Assembly: GCF_038002345.1 (NCBI RefSeq)
Contig: NZ_JBBOCJ010000001.1
Location: 3,968,001-4,032,000, forward strand
Direction: 5' to 3'
DNA: 64,000 nt
Source of the DNA: Paenibacillus sp. FSL M7-0420
GTDB taxonomy: Bacteria > Bacillota > Bacilli > Paenibacillales > Paenibacillaceae
Notes under the pieces: generated by a model
The model's input: only the letters and a program-made list of their open reading frames with translations
The model's database searches: none
What the model was told of the DNA's origin: nothing
Shown: one piece after another, positions 1-6,986 of the stretch
Numbering within the stretch: position 1 is the first letter of the stretch
How the letters are laid out: every line of letters starts with the position of its first letter
Made by a program: the position numbers and the translations under genes

Positions 1-165
1 CTCTTTCTCCGCCTTTTTAATTCGCAATTTGAACAACTTCACCAGGTTACGCCGGGTATGCTCTTCGTGACAGCTGTCCAGCTTCTTCAGGATGAAACGG
101 TCGATGGACATGTCAATCGCTCCTTTAAATGGGGGCTTAGTCCCGTGATATGGAGAGGGAATCAT
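1..165 (-). CDS. Hypothetical protein, N-terminal part (cut by window edge)
   Basis: I do not recognise this gene. The frame reads off the left edge of the window, and only the first 55 codons are visible. The later part is strongly basic and helical-looking (many Lys, Arg, Leu). Two starts are possible in the same frame: ATG at 165 with AAGGAG 8 nt upstream, and ATG at 111 with AAAGGAG 8 nt upstream. I chose the upstream one, but the sequence does not decide between them. It is transcribed away from azoR. Confidence 0.55.
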   Translation of the reverse strand, partial: MIPSPYHGTKPPFKGAIDMSIDRFILKKLDSCHEEHTRRNLVKLFKLRIKKAEKE

Positions 166-367
166 TTCCTCTTCTCCTTATATCACCTATATAACCGGAC
201 CGTTGATCCCCTAAACTTGTCCTGATGCGCACCTGCACCGCTTGCGAAATTAGTCAAACTACATATGGGCCTTTCAGCGGCAAATTAGGAATCCGTTATA
301 GAAGATATGGTACATTTGCGAAGGATAGCAGCTTCTGTAAGCAGAAAAAAAATTTATCCGACGGATA

Positions 368-416
368 TTTACAAACTAAATATTAAATGCTATATTATCG
401 ATAGTTAATATTAAAT
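368..416 (+). promoter_or_regulatory. Sigma-A promoter of azoR with a repeated ATATTAAAT motif
   Basis: TTTACA (368-373), a 17-bp spacer, then TATATT (391-396) form a good vegetative promoter. The 9-mer ATATTAAAT occurs at 380-388, inside the spacer, and again at 408-416, just after the expected start. These 28-bp-spaced direct repeats are candidate operator half-sites for a quinone/azo-stress repressor. That role is inference; the promoter is seen directly. The RBS AAGGAG is at 425-430. Confidence 0.7.
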
Positions 417-438
417 ATATACCTAAGGAGAAATCATA

Positions 439-1065
439 ATGTCGAATGTACTGTTTATCAAAGCCAATAACCGCCCTGCCGAGCAATCCGTAAGTGTTCA
501 GCTCTACAACGAATTCCTGTCCAGCTACAAGGAGACTCATCCGCAGGACCAGATCACTGAACTCGACCTGTTCGCTGAACAGCTTCCTTACTACGATAAC
601 ACACTCATCACTGGCGTATACAAAGCAGCCCAAGGCTTCGAAGCCACTCCTGAAGAAGCAGCAGGCGCTGCACTTGTTAAGAAATATCTGGACCAGTTCC
701 TGGCCGCTGACAAAGTAGTCTTTGCCTTCCCGCTCTGGAACATGACCGTTCCGGCTGTACTGCACACTTATATCGACTATCTGAACCAGGCTGGAACTAC
801 CTTCAAGTATACTGCTGAAGGTCCTGTAGGACTGTTGACTGGCAAAAAAGCAGCTGTTCTGAACGCCAGAGGCGGCGTGTACTCCGCAGGCCCGGCTGCA
901 AGTGCTGAAATGGCCGTGAACTTCATCATGGGCAACCTGAACTTCTGGGGCTTCAAGGAAACTACACAGGTAATCATCGAAGGACACAACCAGAATCCGG
1001 ATAAATCCGCTGAGATTATCGCTTCCGGTCTGCAACTGGCTAAGACAGCAGCAGCATCGTTCTAA
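439..1065 (+). CDS. azoR: FMN-dependent NADH-azoreductase
   Basis: This is a cytosolic flavodoxin-fold oxidoreductase of the AzoR family. Family members use NADH and FMN to reduce azo compounds and quinones by two electrons, protecting against electrophile and thiol stress. The 208-residue length is typical. The flavin-binding loop is visible as PLWNMTVP at about residues 98-105, and a second loop, RGGVYS, at about 144-149. The start is fixed by AAGGAG 8 nt before the ATG. The gene is monocistronic: it has its own promoter and a strong hairpin terminator about 60 bp after the stop. Whether it acts mainly on quinones or azo dyes cannot be read from sequence. Confidence 0.92.
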   Translation: MSNVLFIKANNRPAEQSVSVQLYNEFLSSYKETHPQDQITELDLFAEQLPYYDNTLITGVYKAAQGFEATPEEAAGAALVKKYLDQFLAADKVVFAFPLWNMTVPAVLHTYIDYLNQAGTTFKYTAEGPVGLLTGKKAAVLNARGGVYSAGPAASAEMAVNFIMGNLNFWGFKETTQVIIEGHNQNPDKSAEIIASGLQLAKTAAASF

Positions 1066-1122
1066 TCTGATCATAAATAGCTTTTTGAAAGTCTCCGTAG
1101 GGAGACTTACCGAGAGCATATG

Positions 1123-1174
1123 AAGAGCTGTCCCAAATGCCATGAAGTGGCTGCTTGGGACAGCTCTTTTTTTT
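1123..1174 (+). terminator. Rho-independent terminator of azoR
   Basis: The 14-bp arms AAGAGCTGTCCCAA (1123-1136) and TTGGGACAGCTCTT (1155-1168) are perfectly complementary and are followed by a T run. The same hairpin sequence family recurs at 47604 and 48402, so it may be an inserted repeat used as a terminator. Confidence 0.9.
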
Positions 1175-1250
1175 GGAGTTAGATCAACGTGAGCACTTGG
1201 GTGGACGCTGCGTGAACGGACCGTTGTTACAGTCGCTGTGCTCTCCAGAT
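1125..1250. repeat. Intergenic block shared with the element at 47604
   Basis: By eye this block aligns over its whole length, at roughly four bases in five, with 47604-47731. Shared landmarks are the TGGCTGCTTGGGACAGCTCTT arm, CAACGTGAGCACTT, GGTGGACGCT, AACGGACCGTTGTT and TCCAGAT. The similarity stops abruptly at TCCAGAT. No matching right end is found downstream, so this is a left-end fragment of the same element. Confidence 0.75.
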
Positions 1251-1339
1251 ACCACTGCTATAAAAGTTGCTGAAGCAGGTGGATTTTCTCCACTTGCTAT
1301 CGAACAAGAGACCTCAAGCTAGAGAGCAGTTGGAAAAAT

Positions 1340-1470
1340 GGCACTTAATCTCCTCCAACTCTTCCCAATCGAGGCTTTTACGGTGTAACAAATGACGTTT
1401 ATCCAACTAATTTCCTCTATAGCTCCCGAACCACCAAATTAAGATACGTTTTTCCAACTACTCCAGGTGG
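1340..1470. repeat. Degenerate 51-bp-period repeat
   Basis: ACGTTTATCCAACTAATTTCC and ACGTTTTTCCAACTACTCC are 51 bp apart, anchored at CCAACT 1403 and 1454. A weaker related copy is anchored at 1355. The rest of 1251-1589 holds no gene, terminator or promoter that I can support. The period equals that of the clearer arrays at 15.8, 35.6 and 47.4-48.4 kb. Confidence 0.45.
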
Positions 1471-1589
1471 CGTAGCTCCTGCTTACACAATGCACAGCAT
1501 CTAGCAAGTTTATTCCGTCATGCAAACTTTCATCCCTATTCCCATGCTCGCTTCTATGCTTCTACAACGCCTTGGGATTTCATCGCCGC

Positions 1590-2693
1590 TCAATATTCGT
1601 CCAGCACCCGCTGCCAGCTGTTGCCCTTGGCACGGGGCGGGGTGCTTTTGGCGGAGGCGGCGGCTGTCTTGCGCTTCTGTCTCGCTTCCTTGCTGTTCTG
1701 GAATTGCAGCTCCTTCTGTGTCTTGTGGTAATTCTGCAGCCGCTTCCCGTCCAGCATACCGCTGGCGGCAGCCGCAAGCACGGCGCAGCCTTCCTCCCGT
1801 GTATGAGTACAGTCACTGAAGCGGCATTCTGCCGCAAGCGTGCTGATCTCACCGAACGCCAGATCCAGTCCGCCGTCATCCTCCCACAACTGCAGCTCGC
1901 GCATTCCCGGAGTATCGACGATGATTCCGCCATCCGGGAGGACGAACAGCTCGCGGTGTGTGGTCGTATGACGTCCGCGGCTGTCCCCTTCCCGCACATC
2001 CTGGGTGAGCTGCAGATTCCGGCCGCTGAGCCAGTTGACCATCGTCGATTTGCCGCAGCCGGACGAACCGGTCAGGGCTACCGTCTGGCCGCTGCCAATG
2101 TAGGGCTGCAGCTCCTCCCGCCCGTCGTTCAGCAAGGCACTGACCGCATGGACCGGGACACCGGGAGCCGCCTGCTGCATTTCGGCCATTTTCAGCTCCG
2201 CATCGGTGCACAGATCTGCCTTAGTCAATAGAATGACGGGATTCGCCCCGCTGTTCCAGGCCATAATCAGATAACGCTCCATCCGCCGTACATTGAAATC
2301 ATCATTCAGTGCACTGACCAGAAATAAGGTATCCACGTTGGAAGCCACAATCTGCTCCTCCTGGGTCGGGCCCGCCACCTTGCGCGAGATGACGCTGTGA
2401 CGGGGAAGCACGCCATGAATCACCGCATGCGCTCCCCCATCCTGCATCGCCAGGATCACCCAGTCGCCTACCGCCGGATACTCACCGGACCCGCTCAGCG
2501 AATGCCGGAACTTGCCTGACAGCTCGCCCCACATTTCACCTGCTGCGGTAATCACCTTGTATTTACTGCCGAAATCTCCGGCAACCCGCCCCGGCGCATA
2601 CTCCCTGTCGTCCAGCAGCCGCAGCTTATCTGTCCATTTTCCGTTCCATTCTTCATTCCAGCCGTACTGTTCTAGCTTGATATCGATATTCAT
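1590..2693 (-). CDS. rsgA: Ribosome small-subunit-dependent GTPase A
   Basis: This is a circularly permuted GTPase that checks late 30S ribosomal subunit assembly. The order of G motifs is permuted as expected: TKAD (G4) at 157-160, GSSGCGKST (G1/P-loop) at 209-217, TTT (G2) at about 243-245 and DTPG (G3) at 260-263. A C-terminal zinc finger follows (Cys290, Cys295, His297, Cys303). An OB-fold region precedes the GTPase domain. At 367 residues it is longer than B. subtilis RsgA because of an N-terminal extension and a basic tail. The start at 2693 is chosen for AGGAGG 6 nt upstream; an in-frame ATG 11 codons earlier lacks a site. It may be a second rsgA paralogue, which cannot be judged from this window. 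Confidence 0.93.
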   Translation of the reverse strand: MNIDIKLEQYGWNEEWNGKWTDKLRLLDDREYAPGRVAGDFGSKYKVITAAGEMWGELSGKFRHSLSGSGEYPAVGDWVILAMQDGGAHAVIHGVLPRHSVISRKVAGPTQEEQIVASNVDTLFLVSALNDDFNVRRMERYLIMAWNSGANPVILLTKADLCTDAELKMAEMQQAAPGVPVHAVSALLNDGREELQPYIGSGQTVALTGSSGCGKSTMVNWLSGRNLQLTQDVREGDSRGRHTTTHRELFVLPDGGIIVDTPGMRELQLWEDDGGLDLAFGEISTLAAECRFSDCTHTREEGCAVLAAAASGMLDGKRLQNYHKTQKELQFQNSKEARQKRKTAAASAKSTPPRAKGNSWQRVLDEY

Positions 2694-2781
2694 GCATTTC
2701 CTCCTGAATGGGTTATTATCATACATCCGCTTATCACATCATCCATGTATCTCCGGGCAGCATTGGCTCGTCACGCCGCAC

Positions 2782-2816
2782 AAAAAAAGCCGCCGGAACC
2801 CAAAGGTTCCGGCGGC
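2782..2816 (-). terminator. Rho-independent terminator (copy 2 of a twin)
   Basis: The perfect 12-bp arms GCCGCCGGAACC and GGTTCCGGCGGC are followed on the minus strand by a seven-T run. It is nearly identical to the hairpin at 2973-3008. Between the twin hairpins (2817-2972) I find no supported gene. Confidence 0.85.
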
Positions 2817-2972
2817 AGAGGCAGACTCGGCTGCGGTCCGGCTTTTGCTGTTGTACAGCAAAGAACCGTCCGCTGCGGGCAGAGTCATTCCAGAATAGCG
2901 GAGGCTACTCCCTCTTAGGAAGAAGGAGCAGACACCGGTATTTCGGGCGTGATGCAGCAGACCTGCACACGC

Positions 2973-3008
2973 AAAAAAGCCGCCGGAACCGATACGGTTC
3001 CCGGCGGC
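2973..3008 (-). terminator. Rho-independent terminator of the 26-codon microgene
   Basis: A GCCGCCGGAACC stem pairs with GGTTCCCGGCGGC (one extra C) and is followed on the minus strand by six Ts. It lies about 45 bp after the stop of the small ORF at 3055-3135. Confidence 0.88.
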
Positions 3009-3054
3009 TCTAGAAGGCATCATAGAGCTTACCTGCGAAGCTGGGGATCAATTA

Positions 3055-3135
3055 TTACTCCACAGCCGCATTTCCCGGAAGACACGTATCCACAACAGTA
3101 GCAACCAATCCTGAAACGCTAGTATAAACTGCCAT
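3055..3135 (-). CDS. 26-residue microprotein of unknown function
   Basis: I do not recognise this peptide. It is supported by its surroundings: a strong sigma-A promoter (TTGACA at 3194-3199), GGAAGGAG ending 10 nt before the ATG, 26 codons closed by two consecutive TAA codons, and a strong terminator. The peptide starts MAVYTSVSG, has a small-residue/valine-rich middle (GLVATVV), then DTCLPGN with a single Cys, and ends AAVE. There is no obvious signal peptide; the hydrophobic stretch is short. It could be a signalling peptide, a membrane-associated microprotein or a sporulation product. It could also be a small RNA whose ORF is incidental. Confidence 0.6.
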   Translation of the reverse strand: MAVYTSVSGLVATVVDTCLPGNAAVE

Positions 3136-3169
3136 TTGACATCGTCTCCTTCCGAAATAATATGCTGTA

Positions 3170-3199
3170 ATAATATACGGCCCGGATACCGTTTGTCAA
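3170..3199 (-). promoter_or_regulatory. Strong sigma-A promoter of the microgene
   Basis: On the minus strand TTGACA (3199-3194) is a consensus -35 box. It is followed by TATATT after 16 bp or TATTAT after 18 bp. The only gene before the next terminator is the 26-codon ORF. Confidence 0.8.
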
Positions 3200-3217
3200 C
3201 AGCGGGCCCTAACTTGC

Positions 3218-3889
3218 TTAAATAATGTCCCGGAGCTCATCCAGCTCCTGAATCACAGCGAGAGGCTTCACGTTCAGTGATTCATCCCAAGGGTGGTTGC
3301 GCTTCAGCCAGATCGTATCCATACCGCTCTGCGCCGCCCCCCAGATATCATTCACCGGATGATCGCCGATGAATATAGTCTGCTCCGCCGTGGAGACCAG
3401 ACGTTCCAGAGCTAACCGGTAGATCGCCGGATCAGGCTTGCTGATCCCGGCCTCACCCGAAATGACGATCGTGCGGAAGTAGCCGCGGAGTCCGAGCAGA
3501 TCGATTTTGCCATATTGAATATCCCTGCCGCCGTTCGTGACCAGTCCCAGCGGATATCCCCGGTCCCGGCAATACTCCAGGGTCTCCACCGCATGCTTCA
3601 TCATCGCCCCGTGGCGGATATAGGTCTCGTCATAATAGGCCCGGATGTCCGCAGCGGTCAATGCCTGCTCCCATGGGAGAACCTCGCTAAGCTCCGCGAA
3701 GAACCCATCCTTATCCCGGTATCCGTCGGCATCCCTGATAATCATATCCTCCACCACCTGCACGGCCTGCTCTTCGCTAAGATGTCCCAGGTGATCCTGC
3801 ACAAACTTCATGCTGAAGCTGCGGAAGGTCTGATCCCGGTCCATCAGGGTATTGTCCAGATCAAACAGCAAAGCTTGTACCTCTCTCAT
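3218..3889 (-). CDS. HAD-superfamily hydrolase (phosphatase)
   Basis: This is a cytosolic haloacid-dehalogenase-type phosphatase, probably acting on a small phosphorylated metabolite. All four HAD motifs are visible: nucleophile and acid DLDNT (Asp10, Asp12), TNGG (Thr118), Lys151 in SKPDP, and GDHPVND at 175-181. A helical cap lies between motifs I and II, as in the YjjG/phosphoglycolate-phosphatase subclass. ATG 3889 is preferred because AAAGGGGAG lies 8 nt upstream; an ATG nine codons earlier would place that site inside the gene. The substrate cannot be told from sequence. Confidence 0.85.
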   Translation of the reverse strand: MREVQALLFDLDNTLMDRDQTFRSFSMKFVQDHLGHLSEEQAVQVVEDMIIRDADGYRDKDGFFAELSEVLPWEQALTAADIRAYYDETYIRHGAMMKHAVETLEYCRDRGYPLGLVTNGGRDIQYGKIDLLGLRGYFRTIVISGEAGISKPDPAIYRLALERLVSTAEQTIFIGDHPVNDIWGAAQSGMDTIWLKRNHPWDESLNVKPLAVIQELDELRDII

Positions 3890-4047
3890 GTCTATGCTCC
3901 CCTTTCTGTCGTCCATTTCTGCGGTCTACGCACCAGATGCTTATTGTACTACGCTCCCGGGCGCAAAATAAAGACCATTCCGCCAGGAAGGACAACCTCT
4001 CCTTCGTCAGAATGGCCTGTATAGGGGGAATCAGGTACGCAGAGCTT

Positions 4048-4515
4048 TCAGGATTCAAAGTGTTCAAAATGCTCTGCGCGATGCGTAAGCATCATTTCCT
4101 CATCGGTAATGTAGAGCGGGAACGGCGGTGTCTCCTTCAGATAACGCTCGGTGGACAGCAGCCGGTAATGAACCTCAGGGAGCCAGGCGTCTTCGAGCAG
4201 CGGCAGCTTGCCGGTGTCACTGATATAATTGTCTACCGCCGATTGAACCATATCGAGGTAGTAAGGCACCAGCTTGTCAGATTCTTCAAAAATCTCAAAG
4301 GTCTCGCTGGACATATAGAATTTCTGCTGCGGAACTCCGCCTAAATATCGTTTGAGCCGGTTCAGGTCAATACTCTTATCTTCCTGGATCAGAGCGGTAC
4401 GGTTAATGGGAGCGGGCATATCTTCTTCAAATTGCCTTACAGCCTGCTTGATCTGCGGCAAGGTAACGGTTGGATGATTGGGTTGCAAGTTTTTTTTGGC
4501 ACGTTTGAATATCAT
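4048..4515 (-). CDS. Conserved hypothetical protein
   Basis: I do not recognise a catalytic family. The product has 155 residues, is soluble and acidic, starts with a basic stretch (MIFKRAKKN) and has no signal peptide or membrane segment. AAAGGAGA 8 nt before the ATG supports the start. It has no tight operon partner: the HAD gene downstream is 158 bp away and the ArsR gene upstream reads in the same direction. No clear terminator follows it. Confidence 0.6.
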   Translation of the reverse strand: MIFKRAKKNLQPNHPTVTLPQIKQAVRQFEEDMPAPINRTALIQEDKSIDLNRLKRYLGGVPQQKFYMSSETFEIFEESDKLVPYYLDMVQSAVDNYISDTGKLPLLEDAWLPEVHYRLLSTERYLKETPPFPLYITDEEMMLTHRAEHFEHFES

Positions 4516-4635
4516 ACTGAAGGTCTCCTTTCGAAGCTTTTGTCAGATAACGCTTACAATACCATTTTATTCGTTATTTGAACAATTAATCAGCAGTTTC
4601 GCACTTGTCATAAAAAATCCCCATTTATTAGATCA

Positions 4636-5232
4636 TTATTTGACATTTTCCCAGTGAGTCCAGAGTTCGGGCGGGTTGAGCTCGTACTTATCATTCTCCC
4701 GGTACATGAACTGGTGCATAATGAACTCGCGGCGGATGGTGGCATAATCATCATGGAACGGCTTAATGAACTCGTTGATCTCTTTCTCCGAATAGACCAC
4801 ACCCGGTTCAAGCTTCTCCACCATATATTGCAGCGCGATTAATTTCTTCTTGTATTGTGCGGGAATCTGGCGCAGGCGTCCGTCTTTGGCAAAAAAATTA
4901 CGGAGCACCGACTCCTTCAGACTGTGTTCAGGCGACTCTTCCTCCATCTCCTCCACCCCCTTTGCAAAAATAAATTTCAGCGAGGCCTCAGAGCCTGCCT
5001 GGATAAACTCGGGATTCAGCTTGAAATATACAGTGTTCTTGTCTCTGCGCTCCAGGATCAGTGCGGCTTCACGCAGCTTGGCTGCATGATGGGTCACCGT
5101 AGGCTGTGACAGATTCAGCTTCTCGGCCAAGGCATGACCGTGAACCTCGCCCCGTGACAGGAGCAGAAGAATACGCAGCCGGGTGGGATCGGATAAAGCT
5201 TTGTGATAGGCGACAATTTTGTCTAACTGCAA
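4636..5232 (-). CDS. ArsR-type winged-helix regulator with DUF2087 domain
   Basis: This is a transcriptional repressor with an N-terminal ArsR winged helix (about residues 1-85; recognition region LAEKLNLSQPTVTHH). Its C-terminal domain (about 118-195, FFAKDGRLRQIPAQ onward) matches the pattern of DUF2087, which often accompanies ArsR domains. The usual ArsR metal-binding CxC box is absent, so it probably senses something other than arsenic or zinc. It is divergent from the ypdA-like reductase. A perfect 16-bp palindrome sits at the -10 box of its own promoter, suggesting autorepression and perhaps control of the reductase. Confidence 0.85.
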   Translation of the reverse strand: MQLDKIVAYHKALSDPTRLRILLLLSRGEVHGHALAEKLNLSQPTVTHHAAKLREAALILERRDKNTVYFKLNPEFIQAGSEASLKFIFAKGVEEMEEESPEHSLKESVLRNFFAKDGRLRQIPAQYKKKLIALQYMVEKLEPGVVYSEKEINEFIKPFHDDYATIRREFIMHQFMYRENDKYELNPPELWTHWENVK

Positions 5233-5291
5233 GCGGGATCACGCTCCTACGGATATTCGTAAGGCAGTCTGGGGGGCTGCCAATTTACATT

Positions 5292-5335
5292 TTAGATATA
5301 TATCTAATTATATACCCATCTTGTCATCTGATCAA
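5292..5335 (-). promoter_or_regulatory. Sigma-A promoter with a palindromic operator for the ArsR gene
   Basis: On the minus strand TTGATC (5335-5330), a 17-bp spacer and TATAAT (5312-5307) form the promoter. The perfect palindrome TTAGATATATATCTAA at 5292-5307 abuts the -10 box, where a dimeric ArsR protein would block polymerase. No equally clear promoter is seen for the divergent reductase. Confidence 0.75.
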
Positions 5336-5430
5336 TCCCCAATTTGCGGAATTCACCGGCCATGGCAAAAAACAAAAATATAAGGTACCATTTACTGAAT
5401 AGAATACTACCTTAGGAGGACATAGATATT

Positions 5431-6417
5431 ATGCTAGACGTTATTATTATCGGCGCCGGTCCCTGCGGACTGTCTGCAGCCATCGAATGCCAGCGCCAAG
5501 GACTCTCCAGCCTGATTGTGGAAAAGAACTTCATTGTCCATTCCATCTACCTGTATCCGACCAACATGCAGTTCTTCAGCACCACTCCGCTGCTTGAGAT
5601 TGGAGATGTGCCCTTCACCTCTCCGAATGACAAGCCCTACCGCCATGAGGCGCTGGTCTACTACCGCCGTGCGGCCGCGCAGCATCAGCTTGAGATTGCC
5701 GCTTATGAAGAAGCGTTGTCCGTTCTGCCGCAGGAGGATGGCAGCTTCGTTGTACATACGGTCAACAAGCGCGGCGAGGAGCAGCAGCGCTGCGCTGCGA
5801 ACGTAGTCATCTCTACCGGTTACTTCGACCAGCCTAATCTGATCGGGATTCCCGGGGAGGAGCTGCCGAAGGTTACGCATTATTTTGGCGAGGCTCATCC
5901 GTATTCCGGCATGAAGGTAACTGTAATCGGAGGCAGCAATTCAGCGGTGGATGCCGCGCTGGAACTGCTGCGGGTAGGCGCCAAGGTGGATATGGTCTAC
6001 CGGGGAAGCAGTATCTCGGACAATATCAAGCCCTGGGTGCGTCCGATCTTCGAGAGCATGGTGCAGAAGGGGAGCATTACATTGCATCTGGAATCGCGCG
6101 TCACGGAGATCACCCCGGCCTCGGTGCGGGTAACCTCCTCCGTGAATGGGGATATTACCGAGCTCGACAATGACTTCGTGCTGGCGATGACCGGCTTCCG
6201 CCCGAGCAGGGCCCTGCTTACCTCTGCCGGGGTGCAGATGGATGACTCTATGGATAAACCAGCCTTTAACCCCGCCACAATGGAGAGCAATATACCAGGC
6301 ATCTACGTCGCCGGGGTGATCGCTTCCGGACGGAACGCCAACGAGGTATTCATCGAGAGCGGGCGGGGGCACGGCAAGCTGATTGCCGATCATATTGTGA
6401 GCACAAGGCTTACTTAG
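5431..6417 (+). CDS. ypdA: YpdA-family FAD/NAD(P)-dependent bacillithiol-disulfide reductase
   Basis: This is a cytosolic flavoprotein that in Firmicutes reduces oxidised bacillithiol with NADPH (Bdr/YpdA). It has two Rossmann nucleotide sites: GAGPCG at residues 8-13 for FAD, and GGSNSA near 171 for NAD(P)H. The Cys at position 12 next to the first glycine motif is a known YpdA feature. The 328-residue length matches the family. AGGAGG lies 11 nt before the ATG. The DUF441 gene starts 20 bp after the stop, so the two are probably co-transcribed. A generic thioredoxin-reductase-like role is the alternative, but no CxxC redox pair is visible. Confidence 0.88.
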   Translation: MLDVIIIGAGPCGLSAAIECQRQGLSSLIVEKNFIVHSIYLYPTNMQFFSTTPLLEIGDVPFTSPNDKPYRHEALVYYRRAAAQHQLEIAAYEEALSVLPQEDGSFVVHTVNKRGEEQQRCAANVVISTGYFDQPNLIGIPGEELPKVTHYFGEAHPYSGMKVTVIGGSNSAVDAALELLRVGAKVDMVYRGSSISDNIKPWVRPIFESMVQKGSITLHLESRVTEITPASVRVTSSVNGDITELDNDFVLAMTGFRPSRALLTSAGVQMDDSMDKPAFNPATMESNIPGIYVAGVIASGRNANEVFIESGRGHGKLIADHIVSTRLT

Positions 6418-6437
6418 AGAAGGAGTGTATCCAGGTT

Positions 6438-6881
6438 ATGGATATAACCTCGTTATTGCTGCTGGGTCTGGCAGCGCTTGGTGTCGTCAGCAGCAACTCG
6501 CCGATTACCATTGCCATGGTCGTGCTGCTGCTGATCCGTGTGCTGGGACTTCAGCAGGCTTTTCCCTGGCTGGAGAAATACGGACTGACCGTCGGCATTA
6601 TCATCCTGACCATCGGAGTCATGACGCCGCTGGCCAGCGGGAAGATCTCCCTCCAGACCGTCGGCCAGTCGTTCCTGCACTGGAAATCCCTGGCCGCCAT
6701 CGGAGTCGGCGTCCTGGTCGCTTACCTGGGCGGACGCGGAGCCGTGCTCATGGGCAGCCAGCCGACCATCGTCGCCGGGCTTCTCATCGGAACCGTCCTT
6801 GGCGTGGCTCTGTTCAAAGGCGTACCGGTGGGCCCGCTGATTGCCGCCGGCATCCTGTCACTGCTGATCGGCCGGATGTAA
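6438..6881 (+). CDS. DUF441 / UPF0756 family membrane protein
   Basis: This is a small integral membrane protein of 147 residues with about four hydrophobic segments (roughly 4-35, 47-65, 82-98 and 108-145). The sequence matches the UPF0756 (YeaL/YtwI) pattern. Its function is not established. The ribosome binding site AAGGAG overlaps the ypdA stop region. The gene ends just before a strong bidirectional terminator shared with the convergent ABC exporter. Confidence 0.85.
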   Translation: MDITSLLLLGLAALGVVSSNSPITIAMVVLLLIRVLGLQQAFPWLEKYGLTVGIIILTIGVMTPLASGKISLQTVGQSFLHWKSLAAIGVGVLVAYLGGRGAVLMGSQPTIVAGLLIGTVLGVALFKGVPVGPLIAAGILSLLIGRM

Positions 6882-6912
6882 GCCGGTAGCCACCTCAAGA
6901 CCAAGGCAAGAC

Positions 6913-6964
6913 GAAACAGGCTGCAAGTCCACCTAAGCGGGTGGACTTGCAGCCTGTTTCTTTT
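6913..6964. terminator. Bidirectional terminator between DUF441 gene and ABC exporter
   Basis: There is a 21-bp perfect stem (6913-6933 with 6940-6960) over a 6-nt loop. It has a T run on the plus side and A-rich flanking on the other, so it serves the two convergent genes. Confidence 0.9.
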
Positions 6965-6986
6965 GACTAAGAATAGTATAGCCGTG

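Noticed and set aside
2739..3023. 94-codon minus frame spanning the twin terminators
   Set aside because: It reads through two strong terminators and overlaps the downstream side of the microgene; no ribosome binding site.
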